Positions 7,159 through 16,979 of a DNA stretch of 64,000 nucleotides are shown here, piece after piece. The DNA is from Pseudomonas sp. NBRC 111124. Its GTDB lineage: Bacteria; Pseudomonadota; Gammaproteobacteria; Pseudomonadales; Pseudomonadaceae. Position numbers and translations under genes: made by a program. Positions within the stretch are counted from its first letter, which is position 1, and every line of letters starts with the position of its first letter. The notes under the pieces are model-generated. The model made no database searches. It was not told where the DNA came from and saw nothing but the letters and a program-made list of their open reading frames with translations. The stretch lies in the NCBI RefSeq assembly GCF_001320245.1, contig NZ_BCBA01000018.1, positions 51,854-115,853 on the forward strand, written 5' to 3'.

Positions 7159-8067
7159 TCAACGGATAGTCGTCCCGGGCACACCCTCCCCCAGCCCGCC
7201 TTCCTGCAACCACTGCAACGCAATCGGCCACAGGCTTTGGCGAAACCGGTCATGGAAAAATGCGAAATGGCCAATCTCTTCGACCGAGATATCCACAGGC
7301 GCAATGCGCAAATGCCGCCGCTGCGCCGCTGGCAGATACCCCAGTAACCGTTCGGTCGCCGCCACCGTGCCAAATGGATCGTCCGCCAGGCTGATGGCCA
7401 AGATCGCGGCCTGCACCTGGGCAAAAGGTAAAGTCGCCAGGCCGCGTCCACTCGGTCGCTGTTCATAACGCGGCGTGCGCGTAGTCCAGTCATGCACCAC
7501 GCCGGCAGGCGTATCTTCCAGCCAGCCCAGGCGTTTGCCCGGGAAGTAACCAAAGGCACGGGTCAGCAACGGCATCACCACATGCCATTTGCCAAACAGC
7601 CGCCAGCGCTGGTCCGCTGCATAGTCACGCCAATAGGCGAATTGCGCGCCGACCATCACCACCCGCCTTAGCTTCCCGGCCGACGGCGCCAGGCCCACGG
7701 CGCAACCACCGAAGCTGTGGCCCACCACATCCACCGGCTGACCGGGGAAATGCTCGGCGGCGTGCGCCAGCATGGCTTCGAAATCCAGCCTTCCCCAATC
7801 GCTCCACGAAGCCTCGAAGCCGCGCAGCGAATGCGGGCGTGATTCACCGATACCACGATAGTCGTAGGTCAGCACATCGCAGCCGTGGGCGAACAGGTAG
7901 TCGGCAAAGCGTGAGTAATAGCGGCAGCGTACCGAGGTGGCCGCATTGATGATCACCAGCGGTCGCTGGGAATCTGACTGGGCGTGGCGCCAGCAGAATC
8001 CGCCGAGGCTGTAGCCGTCGGCCGTGGCCTGGCGAAAGGCGGTGGCAGGTTGGGTGAGGCTGCTCAT
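7159..8067 (-). CDS. Alpha/beta hydrolase (serine hydrolase fold)
   Basis: A 302-residue cytosolic alpha/beta hydrolase. The nucleophile elbow is GHSFGG near residue 120, preceded by VIINAATSVRCRYYSRFADYL (oxyanion region) and TYDYRGIGESRP. A late histidine in EEIGHFAFF is the probable catalytic base. It resembles COG4757-type predicted hydrolases. The ATG at 8067 is chosen because AGGAAG lies 7-12 bases upstream; an in-frame ATG at 8103 would run into the fabV terminator. Substrate unknown. Confidence 0.82.
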   Translation of the reverse strand: MSSLTQPATAFRQATADGYSLGGFCWRHAQSDSQRPLVIINAATSVRCRYYSRFADYLFAHGCDVLTYDYRGIGESRPHSLRGFEASWSDWGRLDFEAMLAHAAEHFPGQPVDVVGHSFGGCAVGLAPSAGKLRRVVMVGAQFAYWRDYAADQRWRLFGKWHVVMPLLTRAFGYFPGKRLGWLEDTPAGVVHDWTTRTPRYEQRPSGRGLATLPFAQVQAAILAISLADDPFGTVAATERLLGYLPAAQRRHLRIAPVDISVEEIGHFAFFHDRFRQSLWPIALQWLQEGGLGEGVPGTTIR

Positions 8068-8108
8068 GGCGCACTTCCTGTTGTTGTGCGCCAAAACTAG
8101 CAAAAAAA

Positions 8109-8138
8109 ATGGGGGCCTGTATCGGCCCCCATCTTTTT
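8109..8138 (-). terminator. Rho-independent terminator of fabV
   Basis: A perfect 9-bp stem (ATGGGGGCC at 8109-8117 pairing with GGCCCCCAT at 8124-8132) with a 6-base loop. On the minus strand it is followed by eight T residues (8102-8109 complement), and on the plus strand by TCTTTTT. It lies 9 bases after the fabV stop and separates fabV from the hydrolase gene. Confidence 0.92.
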
Positions 8139-8146
8139 GCCTCGAC

Positions 8147-9358
8147 TTACAGCTCGATGCAGTCGAACTTCACATCGGTCGCCACGTCTTCATCGTAGTT
8201 GACGTCAGCGCGCTCGAAGCCGAACAGGTTGAGGAACTGCTTCTTGTAACCGGCATAGTCGGTCAGCTCGAACAGGTTCTCGGTGGTGACCTGCGGCCAC
8301 ATGGCCTTGCACGCGTCCTGCACGTCGTCGCGCAGTTCCCAGTCGTCCAGGCGCAGGCGGGCCTTTTCGTCCACTTCAGCCGGAGCGCCATCGGCACGGT
8401 ACAGGCGATCACGGAACATGCGGTCCAGCTGGTCCTGGGTGCCTTCGTGCACACCCTTTTCCTGCATGATCTTGAAGACCATCGACAGGTACAGCGGCAT
8501 CACCGGGATGGCCGAGCTGGCCTGGGTGACCACCGATTTGAGCACCGCCACGTTGGCGCCGCCTTTCACTTCACCGGCCAGCTTCTTGTCCAGGCGCAGT
8601 GCGGTTTCGTCCAGATCCTGTTTGGCCTGGCCCAGGGCACCGTGCCAGTAGATCGGCCAGGTGATTTCGGTGCCGATGTAGCTGAAGGCCACGGTACGTG
8701 CGCCTTCGGCCAGCACGTCGGCGCCAGCCAGGGCGTCGATCCACAGCTGCCAGTCCTGGCCACCCATGACGGTGACGGTGTCGGCGATTTCCTGCTCGGT
8801 GGCCGGCTCGATGCTGGCCTCGATGATGGTGTCCTTGTTGGTGTCGATGGCAGTCGACTTGTACGGCTGGCCGATCGGCTTGAGTGCGGAACGGATCAGT
8901 TCACCGGTCTGCGGCAGCTTACGCACGGGCGAGGCCAGCGAGTAGATGACCAGGTCGACCTTGCCGCCCATTTCGTTCTTGATCAGTTCGATGACCTTGG
9001 CCCGGGCTTCGTCGGAGAAGGCGTCACCATTGATCGACTTGCTGTACAGGCCCTCGGCCTTGGCGAACTTGTCGAAGGCGGCAGCGTTGTACCAGCCGGC
9101 GGTACCGGGCTTGGTCTCGGTACCTGGCTTTTCGAAGAACACGCCCAAGGTGTCGGCCTTGAAGCCGAAGGCCGCGGTGATGCGGGCTGCCAGGCCGTAG
9201 CCGCTGGAAGCACCGATAACCAGGACCTTCTTCGGGCCATCCTCGCGCACGCCCAGCTTGCGGGTGGCTTCGATCTGGTCACGGACGTTGAGCTCGCAGC
9301 CCTTCGGGTGAGTCGTGGTGCAGATGAAACCGCGAACCTTAGGATGAATGATGGCCAA
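8147..9358 (-). CDS. fabV: Enoyl-[acyl-carrier-protein] reductase FabV
   Basis: A 403-residue trans-2-enoyl reductase of the FabV/TER family, full length. It reduces enoyl-ACP with NADH at the last step of the fatty-acid elongation cycle. The N-terminal family signature is [18 protein letters not shown], the cofactor loop is [15 protein letters not shown] (about residues 45-59), and the active-site Y-x8-K is [10 protein letters not shown] near residue 240. FabV enzymes are much less sensitive to triclosan than FabI. The gene is monocistronic, with its own terminator just downstream. The ATG at 9358 begins the conserved [10 protein letters not shown] start. Confidence 0.96.
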   Translation of the reverse strand: MAIIHPKVRGFICTTTHPKGCELNVRDQIEATRKLGVREDGPKKVLVIGASSGYGLAARITAAFGFKADTLGVFFEKPGTETKPGTAGWYNAAAFDKFAKAEGLYSKSINGDAFSDEARAKVIELIKNEMGGKVDLVIYSLASPVRKLPQTGELIRSALKPIGQPYKSTAIDTNKDTIIEASIEPATEQEIADTVTVMGGQDWQLWIDALAGADVLAEGARTVAFSYIGTEITWPIYWHGALGQAKQDLDETALRLDKKLAGEVKGGANVAVLKSVVTQASSAIPVMPLYLSMVFKIMQEKGVHEGTQDQLDRMFRDRLYRADGAPAEVDEKARLRLDDWELRDDVQDACKAMWPQVTTENLFELTDYAGYKKQFLNLFGFERADVNYDEDVATDVKFDCIEL

Positions 9359-9489
9359 TGTCTGTACCTCGTCAGGTTTATGCCGGGGGAAGCGCCACAG
9401 GGGGCGATCCCGATTGATCAGAGGGTGAGACTACCCCCGCAGGTTATCCGACACATATTACGGGGTGTTTGAGGGGATTCAAACGCCGG

Positions 9490-10347
9490 TCATGCCTGCA
9501 ATTCACCCCGTAGCCAGTCCAGAAACTGCCGGGCCAGCGGATCATCCTGGCTGTCCCGGTGCACCAGGCAGGCCCAGGCTGGCCCCCGCACCCGCTGTGC
9601 AGACAGAGCCTGCAGGCGCCCTTCGCTCACGGCCCGCTGCGCCAGCAACTGGCTGACCAGGGCAACACCCAGCCCTTCGCTTGCGGCATCCAGCAGCAAC
9701 CCTGGGTCGGAAAAATTCAGCCCCTGGCCCTGCTGCCCCACATTCTCGCCACCTTCCAGCTGCCAATGGCTCCAGTCCATTTCGCGCTCGCCATGCAAAG
9801 TGGTGCGCTGTTGTGCTGGGGATTGCAGCAACGCGGGGTGGCAGGCGGGATACAGCGTGTCCTGATGGAGCACGGCAAAGCTGCACTCGGCTTGGGCGCT
9901 GAGGTCGTCACGAATGGCCAGGTCGATGGTTTCGCTGGCCATGTCCGGCACTTCGAAACTGGTGAACAGCCAAAGGTCGACCTGCGGGCAGCGCTGATGG
10001 AAATCAGCCAGGCGCGGCAGCAGCCAGTGCCGGGCAAAGGCCGGGCTGGTATTGACCACCAGTTGATTCGGCTTGCGGTACTGCTCCAGGCGGCGGATAC
10101 CGACGGCCAGGTGCTGCAGCATGGACTGGGTGGTGCTGAGCAGATCATGCCCGGCATCGGTCAGGCTGACGCTGCGGCCACTGCGGTGGAACAGCGGCTG
10201 TTCCAGGTAGTTTTCCAGGCTGCGGATCTGCTGGCTGATCGCCGACTGGGTGAGGTTCAGGGCCTCGGCGGCCTTATGGAAGCTGCCAAGCCGGGCGGCG
10301 GCTTCGAAGCCCCTGAGAGCATTGAGCGGTGGCCAGTGTTTAAGCAT
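9490..10347 (-). CDS. LysR-type regulator (GcvA-like) divergent from the agmatine operon
   Basis: A 285-residue LysR-type regulator of the GcvA/AmpR-like subgroup. The HTH is PPLNALRGFEAAARLGSFHKAAE, followed by LNLTQSAISQQIRSLE. It is divergent from the aguA-aguB cluster, with 135 bp between the two start codons, and therefore probably regulates it, most simply in response to agmatine or N-carbamoylputrescine. That would differ from P. aeruginosa, where the TetR-type AguR controls aguBA. The AT-rich intergenic stretch carries several partly symmetrical ATCGAT/ATCTATCG sequences that could be its site. Confidence 0.85.
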   Translation of the reverse strand: MLKHWPPLNALRGFEAAARLGSFHKAAEALNLTQSAISQQIRSLENYLEQPLFHRSGRSVSLTDAGHDLLSTTQSMLQHLAVGIRRLEQYRKPNQLVVNTSPAFARHWLLPRLADFHQRCPQVDLWLFTSFEVPDMASETIDLAIRDDLSAQAECSFAVLHQDTLYPACHPALLQSPAQQRTTLHGEREMDWSHWQLEGGENVGQQGQGLNFSDPGLLLDAASEGLGVALVSQLLAQRAVSEGRLQALSAQRVRGPAWACLVHRDSQDDPLARQFLDWLRGELQA

Positions 10348-10482
10348 GATCGATAAGCTCCGCTAATCAGATATCGGCTAAATCTATCGTTTGTCGTCGC
10401 CACTTCATAGCCATAGCATGGACACCAACACCCGCGACGGCGGGCTTCGTTGATAAAAATCCTTAATAGATCGGAGTTCACT

Positions 10483-11523
10483 ATGCACCTTTCCCTCGAC
10501 AGCGGCTGGCGCATGCCTGCCGAATGGGCCCGCCACGCGGCGACCTGGATGGTCTGGCCACACAACCAGGCACTGTGGGAAAGCGGCTGGCGCGTCAGCC
10601 TGGCCGATGTGCAGCGCGACTACGCTCGAGTAGCAGCCGCCATCGCCCGTTTCGAGCCGGTAAAAATGGTCGTTGACCCTTCTGCCCTGCAGAGCGCCCG
10701 AGCCCTGTGCGGCGCGAACATCGAACTGATCGAGCTGGCCGTGGACGACAGCTGGTGCCGTGACAGCGGCCCAAGCTTCGTCTGCCACCCACAGCACGGC
10801 CTGGCCGGCTTGAGCTGGCGCTTCAATGCCTGGGGCGGCAAATCGCAACACAGCCTGGACCGCAGCCTCGGCCGCCGCATCCTCGACCAGCTGGGCCTGG
10901 ACGGCTTCAGCACGTCCTTGTGCAACGAAGGTGGCGCGATTCATGTCGATGGCGAAGGCACGCTGATTACCACCGAATCGGTGCTGCTCAACCCCAACCG
11001 CAACCCCGGTATCGACAAGGCCGAATTCGAGGCCTGCTTCGCCCGCTACCTGGGCATCAGCAAGACCATCTGGCTGCCCGGCGACCCGCAGTACATCACG
11101 GGCGACATGACCGACGGCCATGTCGATGGCGTATGCGCCTTCGCCCGCCCAGGTGTGCTGCTGGTCGATGCGACCCACAATCACGGCTCGGTTTACGCCG
11201 AAGTGGTGAAGGAAAACCGCCGCGCCCTGGAGCTCGCCACCGATGCCCAAGGCCGCCACTTCGAACTGCTCGACCTCTATGAAGCCAGCGCCGCAGTCGA
11301 TCAGGACGCGGAAGTGTTCTGCGCCTCCTACACCAACTTCTACATCGCCAACGGCGCGATCATCATGCCGGCCTACGGCATCGCCGCCGACCAGGACGCC
11401 GCCGATCAGCTCGCCCACGCCTTCCCAGGCCGCGAAATCGTGCCAGTGCGCATCGATGCCATCGCCCACGGCGGCGGCGGTATCCACTGCATCACCCAGC
11501 AACAACCTGAGGTGCAGCCATGA
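10483..11523 (+). CDS. aguA: Agmatine deiminase, cytosolic
   Basis: A 346-residue enzyme that hydrolyses agmatine to N-carbamoylputrescine and ammonia. All family motifs are present: WCRDSGPSF (substrate Asp), NEGGAIHVDGEGT, NPNRNPG, MTDGHVDG (catalytic His), and the nucleophilic Cys in GGGGIHCITQQQP near the C-terminus. There is no signal peptide. The start is the ATG at 10483, behind a CGGAG at 10472-10476; an upstream in-frame ATG at 10450 lacks a binding site. It overlaps aguB by 4 bases (ATGA), so the two catabolic steps are translationally coupled. Confidence 0.95.
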   Translation: MHLSLDSGWRMPAEWARHAATWMVWPHNQALWESGWRVSLADVQRDYARVAAAIARFEPVKMVVDPSALQSARALCGANIELIELAVDDSWCRDSGPSFVCHPQHGLAGLSWRFNAWGGKSQHSLDRSLGRRILDQLGLDGFSTSLCNEGGAIHVDGEGTLITTESVLLNPNRNPGIDKAEFEACFARYLGISKTIWLPGDPQYITGDMTDGHVDGVCAFARPGVLLVDATHNHGSVYAEVVKENRRALELATDAQGRHFELLDLYEASAAVDQDAEVFCASYTNFYIANGAIIMPAYGIAADQDAADQLAHAFPGREIVPVRIDAIAHGGGGIHCITQQQPEVQP

Positions 11524-12416
11524 GCCTGCTGCGTATCGCCACCACCCAGATGCCTTGCAGCTGGAACCTGCCCGACAACCTCGACCGCGCCGAGCAACTG
11601 GTACGTCAGGCTGCCGCCGAGGGTGCGCGGGTGATCCTTCTGCAAGAGCTGTTCGCCACCCCCTATTTCTGCATTGAGCAGGACCACAAGCACCAGACGC
11701 TGGCCGAACCCTACCCGAGCAGCCCGATCCTCCAGCGTTTCGCCACCCTGGCCGGCGAGCTTGGCGTGGTGTTGCCGCTGAGCTGGTATGAACGGGCCGG
11801 CAATGCCTTCTTCAACTCACTGACCGTGGCCGATGCCGATGGCCAACTGCTTGGGGTGTACCGCAAAACCCACATCCCCAACGCCATCGGCTACCAGGAG
11901 AAAGAGTACTTCAGCCCCGGCGACACCGGTTTCAAGGTCTGGGACACCGCCGTCGGCCGCCTGGGCATCGGTATCTGCTGGGACCAGTGGTTCCCTGAAA
12001 CCGCCCGCTGCCTGGCACTGATGGGCGCCGAGGTGCTGCTGTTCCCCACCGCCATCGGCTCCGAGCCCGGCTGCACCGAGCTGGACTCGCGCGACCATTG
12101 GCAGGTCGCCATGCGCGGTCATGCCGCCGCTAACCTGCTGCCCGTGGTGGCCGCCAACCGCGTCGGTGTGGAAGTGGCAGACAGCGACCAATCACTGAGC
12201 ATGCGTTTCTACGGCTCGTCGTTCATCTGCGACCACAAGGGCGCCATGCTCGCCGAAGCCGACCGCGACGGCAGCGGCATCTGGCTGTACGACCTGGACT
12301 TGGCACGCATGCGTGAAGACCGCCTGAGCTGGGGCATCTACCGCGACCGCCGCCCAGAGATGTACGCCCCGCTGCTGACCCTGGACGGCAAGCACCCACA
12401 CCACCTGAGGGCCTGA
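11520..12416 (+). CDS. aguB: N-carbamoylputrescine amidase
   Basis: A 298-residue nitrilase-superfamily amidase that converts N-carbamoylputrescine to putrescine, CO2 and ammonia. The Glu-Lys-Cys triad is visible: E in ILLQELFATPYFC (about residue 42), K in YRKTHIPNA (about 119) and C in GIGICWDQWFPE (about 156). It overlaps the end of aguA by 4 bases and is followed 2 bases later by a polyamine-binding protein gene. With aguA it completes the agmatine-to-putrescine route, giving nitrogen and a polyamine. Confidence 0.95.
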   Translation: MSLLRIATTQMPCSWNLPDNLDRAEQLVRQAAAEGARVILLQELFATPYFCIEQDHKHQTLAEPYPSSPILQRFATLAGELGVVLPLSWYERAGNAFFNSLTVADADGQLLGVYRKTHIPNAIGYQEKEYFSPGDTGFKVWDTAVGRLGIGICWDQWFPETARCLALMGAEVLLFPTAIGSEPGCTELDSRDHWQVAMRGHAAANLLPVVAANRVGVEVADSDQSLSMRFYGSSFICDHKGAMLAEADRDGSGIWLYDLDLARMREDRLSWGIYRDRRPEMYAPLLTLDGKHPHHLRA

Positions 12417-12418
12417 GC

Positions 12419-13504
12419 ATGAAGCGTCACATGTTTGCCGCACTGGCCCTGGCCCTCTGCGCCAGCCAGGTCCAGGCCGACCAGCCGACCCTGCGTTTGT
12501 ACAACTGGGCCGACTACTTCGCCGAGGACACACTCAAGCAGTTCACCGCAGAAACCGGTATCCAGGTGATCTACGACGTGATGGACGGCAGCGAGGTACT
12601 CGAAGCCAAGCTGATGTCCGGGCGCAGCGGCTATGACCTGGTGTTCCCCGGCGACACCGTGGCTGAACGGCTGATGCGTGCCGGCAGCCTGCAGCCACTC
12701 GACCACAGCCGCCTGGAAGCACTTGACGATATCGAACCTGGCCTGCGCAAGCTGCACGCCCAGTACCCCAAAGCCAGCCAGGCAACCGTGCCCTACACCT
12801 GGGGCACCATCGGCCTGACCGCGAATGCCGAGAAAGTCCGCCAGCGCATGCCCGATGCGCCACTGGACAACCTTGACCTATTGTTCAAGCCGGAGATGGC
12901 GGCCAAGTTCGCCGACTGCGGCATCTCGGTCATCGACTCGCCTGACGAAGTGCTGGCCGTGGTGCTCAATTACCTGGGCCGCGAACCGCGCAGCGCCAAG
13001 CGTGAAGATCTGGCCGCCGCCAGCGAACTGCTCAAGGCAGTGCGCCCGTACATCCGCAAGTTCCAGTCGCAACCGGTGACCGAACTGGTCAACGAGAACC
13101 TGTGCCTGTCGCTGGGCTACAGCGGCGACGTGATCCAGGCCCAACGCGCCGCCGAGTCTGCCGGCAAGCACCTTGATTTCCAATACCGCGTACCACGCCA
13201 AGGCACCACGGTGTGGATGGACACCATGGCCATCCCGGCCGATGCCCAGCACCCGGAATACGCCTATCGTTTCATCAACTTCGTCATGCGCCCGGCGAAC
13301 ATGGCCGCCATCAGCACCTTCACCGGCTACCCGACGGCCAGCGCCAAGGCGCGCGAAGCGGTAGACCCGCGCATGCGCGACAACCCCGACATCTACCTCG
13401 ACGAAGCCACCTACGCCCGGCTGATCCCGGGCCGGGACATTCCACAAGCCGACATGCGTGCGCGCATGCGCGTGTGGACCCGCTTCAAGACTGCACAGGA
13501 CTAA
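12419..13504 (+). CDS. Periplasmic polyamine-binding protein (PotF/SpuD-like), orphan
   Basis: A 361-residue substrate-binding protein of the PotD/PotF/SpuD family. It starts with a signal peptide (residues about 1-20, ending ASQVQA) and then TLRLYNWADYFAEDTLKQF, the classic start of the mature polyamine-binding fold. TVPYTWGTIGL and GYSGDVIQA are further family motifs. No permease or ATPase gene accompanies it, so it must either use a transporter encoded elsewhere or act as a sensor/scavenger. The gene starts 2 bases after the aguB stop and lies in the same operon as two agmatine deiminases, so agmatine or putrescine is the likely ligand. Confidence 0.9.
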   Translation: MKRHMFAALALALCASQVQADQPTLRLYNWADYFAEDTLKQFTAETGIQVIYDVMDGSEVLEAKLMSGRSGYDLVFPGDTVAERLMRAGSLQPLDHSRLEALDDIEPGLRKLHAQYPKASQATVPYTWGTIGLTANAEKVRQRMPDAPLDNLDLLFKPEMAAKFADCGISVIDSPDEVLAVVLNYLGREPRSAKREDLAAASELLKAVRPYIRKFQSQPVTELVNENLCLSLGYSGDVIQAQRAAESAGKHLDFQYRVPRQGTTVWMDTMAIPADAQHPEYAYRFINFVMRPANMAAISTFTGYPTASAKAREAVDPRMRDNPDIYLDEATYARLIPGRDIPQADMRARMRVWTRFKTAQD

Positions 13505-13507
13505 GCC

Positions 13508-14617
13508 ATGCCCAGCCGTAGAACCTTCCTGCAACTGTCACTGGTCACGGGCCTCGGTGCCGGCCTCGGCCTGCCAATGGGCCTGGCCCGTGCCGAAGCG
13601 CCTGGGCGCTGGTTCATGCCCGACGAAGGCGAGCCGCAGCAGCGGGCGTTCATCGCCTTTGGTGCCCAGAAGGCGATCTGGGAAACCTTCACCGCCGACG
13701 TGCAAGCCGCCCTGGGCCGTATCGCCCAGGCCATCGCCCGCTATCAACCGGTAACCGTGTTCTGCCGCGCCAGTGAACGTGAGCTGGCCGAGCAGTACTG
13801 CGGTAACCCGAACACCCGCTTCGTCGAATGCGACCTGGACGACATCTGGATGCGCGACATCGGTGCCAACTTCGTCGTCGACGATGACGGTGCCCTGGCA
13901 GCGGTCGACTTCAACTTCAATGGCTGGGGCAACAAGCAACGCCACCAGAACGATGCGCAGCTGGCCAAGCGTGTGGCCACTCTGGCTGGCGCCCGCTACC
14001 AGCGCAGCGAGCTGGTGGGTGAAGGCGGTGCCATCGAAGTGGACGGCCACGGCACCGGCATCATGACCGAGAGCAGCTGGATCAATGCCAACCGCAACCC
14101 GGGCTGGAGCAAGGCCGACGTCGAGGCCGAACTCAAGGCGCGCCTGGGGTTGAGCAAGGTCATCTGGCTGCCGGGTATCGCCGGGGAAGACATCACCGAC
14201 GGGCATGTGGATTTCTACGCCCGCTTCGTGCGCCCGGGGGTGGTGATCGCCAACCTGGACAACGACCCGGACGCCTACGACCACGCGGTGACCCGCAAGC
14301 ACCTGGCGATTCTCAAGCAAGCCACCGATGCCGAAGGCAGGCGTTTGCAGGTACATGTGGTATCGCCACCCATGCGCGGGCGACGCAACAGGTTCAGCCA
14401 GGGCAATGACGACTTTGCGGCGGGGTACATCAACTACTTCGTGATCAACGGCGCGATCATCGCCCCGCAATTCGGGGATGCGCAGGCCGATGAAAAGGCC
14501 CGGGCACTATTGGCCGTGTTGTATCCGGGGCGGGATGTCGTGCAGCTGGATATCGATGCGATTGCGGCGGGCGGCGGCGGGATTCATTGCGTCACTCACC
14601 AGTGCCCCGCGGTTTGA
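13508..14617 (+). CDS. Second agmatine deiminase with Tat signal (predicted periplasmic)
   Basis: A 369-residue peptidyl-arginine-deiminase/agmatine deiminase family protein. Unlike the first copy it begins with a twin-arginine signal: SRRTFLQ at residues 3-9, a hydrophobic run to about residue 26, and a plausible cleavage after ARA (about residue 29). The catalytic machinery is intact: WMRDIGANF, GEGGAIEVDGHGT, ITDGHVDFY and GGGGIHCVTHQCP with the nucleophilic Cys. This predicts folded export and deimination of agmatine in the periplasm. It starts 3 bases after the binding-protein gene and is last in the operon. The two deiminases differ clearly in sequence, so this is not a recent tandem duplication. 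Confidence 0.88.
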   Translation: MPSRRTFLQLSLVTGLGAGLGLPMGLARAEAPGRWFMPDEGEPQQRAFIAFGAQKAIWETFTADVQAALGRIAQAIARYQPVTVFCRASERELAEQYCGNPNTRFVECDLDDIWMRDIGANFVVDDDGALAAVDFNFNGWGNKQRHQNDAQLAKRVATLAGARYQRSELVGEGGAIEVDGHGTGIMTESSWINANRNPGWSKADVEAELKARLGLSKVIWLPGIAGEDITDGHVDFYARFVRPGVVIANLDNDPDAYDHAVTRKHLAILKQATDAEGRRLQVHVVSPPMRGRRNRFSQGNDDFAAGYINYFVINGAIIAPQFGDAQADEKARALLAVLYPGRDVVQLDIDAIAAGGGGIHCVTHQCPAV

Positions 14618-14754
14618 TCTGCGTTGCCTGCGGGATCGCTCTTGACCGCCTTGCCGGTGATTGATTGGCTTTTCGCATCAATCGCAAAGAAAAACAAACT
14701 TAACAAATCAACCGAACCCGTCGATGCTGGCTGCATTACGCCCATTGCACGGAG

Positions 14755-14763
14755 AACAACAAC

Positions 14764-14764
<1 letters not shown>
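14755..14764 (+). promoter_or_regulatory. Candidate Hfq/Crc (CA-motif) site before the thiolase
   Basis: Three AAC triplets run directly into the ATG at 14764, behind a GGAG at 14751-14754. This matches the A-rich AAnAAnAA motif that Hfq with Crc binds at translation starts during catabolite repression in Pseudomonas. Motif match only. Confidence 0.5.
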
Positions 14765-15942
<1,178 letters not shown>

Positions 15943-16752
15943 TCAGGCAGTAGCGCGCACCTCGCGGTCTGCCTCTTCATTGATGACCCTGGCCAGCAGC
16001 GCAACTTCCTGACACTTCTGCACGGCCTGGTCCACCGGGCTGTGCAGCAACGAACAGGCTGTCGCCACCCACAACCGCTCCCCCAGGCGATCGTGCGCAT
16101 CGCGCAGCAGGTCCAAGGTCCTCTCCTGGTCGCAAGGCGAGGCGTTACCGGCGTCGACCAGGCCGAGCGACAGCACCTTGTAAGCCGGCAACCGGTCAAG
16201 GAGGGTCTGGTACTGGTCGGGGGCCTGCACCAGGTCGATGTGCAGGCCATCGACCGGCAGGTTGACGGCCAGGCCGAGGTTACCTTCCAGACCACCGTAA
16301 TAGGTGGCGATCAGCTTCTTCAGCGGTGCACGCTGAAGAATGTTGTAGACACGTTCGAATGCGTTTTTCCAATCCTGTGGCAGCTCCTGGGCCAGGATCG
16401 GCTCGTCGATCTGCACCCACTCCGCCCCCAGGGCAGCCAGGCGGTTCAGGCCTTGGTCATACAGCGGCAGCAGGTGTTCGAGTTCGTCGAGGTCGGCGCT
16501 GTCTTGACTGGCCTGCCATAGGTAGGTCAACGGGCCGACCACCACCGGTTTGACTGCATGGCCCAAAGCCTTGGCTTCTGTCACTTCGTCGAACAGTTGC
16601 TCCCAGCCTTGGGCAAACGGCTGATCGCACCAGGCGAAATCGCCGACTGGCAGCAGCTCGATGCCGGCGTCTTTCTGCACTTGCCAATGGCGGGCACGCA
16701 ACTCGCGGTCACTGCCAAAGCGTGGAAAGCCCAGGTTGTGTGCCAGTGCCAT
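15943..16752 (-). CDS. Compacted MetE N-terminal-domain protein (no catalytic domain)
   Basis: A 269-residue protein matching only the N-terminal half of cobalamin-independent methionine synthase, which is about 755 residues. It opens LAHNLGFPRFGSDRELRARHW: compared with E. coli MetE, about 25 residues are missing between the first beta strand and RELRARHW. A second block of about 80 residues is missing after GDFAWCD. The rest (AWLQ/VQIDEP, LHIDLVQAPD, ATACSLLHSPVD) aligns to the end of the N-domain and then stops. The zinc-binding catalytic half is absent, so methionine synthesis is not expected. The frame is intact, which argues against simple decay. The ATG at 16752 has GAGGGAC upstream. 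It is divergent from a MetF-like gene. Confidence 0.78.
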   Translation of the reverse strand: MALAHNLGFPRFGSDRELRARHWQVQKDAGIELLPVGDFAWCDQPFAQGWEQLFDEVTEAKALGHAVKPVVVGPLTYLWQASQDSADLDELEHLLPLYDQGLNRLAALGAEWVQIDEPILAQELPQDWKNAFERVYNILQRAPLKKLIATYYGGLEGNLGLAVNLPVDGLHIDLVQAPDQYQTLLDRLPAYKVLSLGLVDAGNASPCDQERTLDLLRDAHDRLGERLWVATACSLLHSPVDQAVQKCQEVALLARVINEEADREVRATA

Positions 16753-16828
16753 GTCTTGTCCCTCAGAGTCGAAAAAGAGTACCGAAATGAATAAGGGAAT
16801 TTTCCAGTCAGCGCGCGCCTGAGACAAA

Positions 16829-16852
16829 CTCATTAAATTTGAGATGAACTCA
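16829..16852. promoter_or_regulatory. Overlapping palindromes between the MetE-N and MetF-like genes
   Basis: CTCATTAAATTTGAG (16829-16843) and TGAGATGAACTCA (16840-16852) share a TGAG arm and form two overlapping inverted repeats. They lie in the divergent promoter region. The second resembles the spacing of MetR sites (TGAA-N5-TTCA) with G/C changes. Probably an operator; the regulator is not identified. Confidence 0.45.
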
Positions 16853-16979
16853 AGAAATACTCATGATGCCGACGAACCTGAATGTCTTGTTCAGAGCAGC
16901 AGCCTACGTATTCAGACATGAGCCCGACCGACAATCTGCCGCACAATGCCAACCTGAAAACGCCAGGTGCCCTCGAGCC

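Noticed and set aside
8024..9472. A 482-codon open frame antisense to fabV
   Set aside because: Shadow of fabV; it also runs through the fabV terminator hairpin.
15943..16752. Calling the MetE-like gene a pseudogene
   Set aside because: Although it lacks the catalytic half, the frame is intact, boundaries match the N-domain end, the binding site is good, and the two deletions are clean, so a functional compact protein is more likely.
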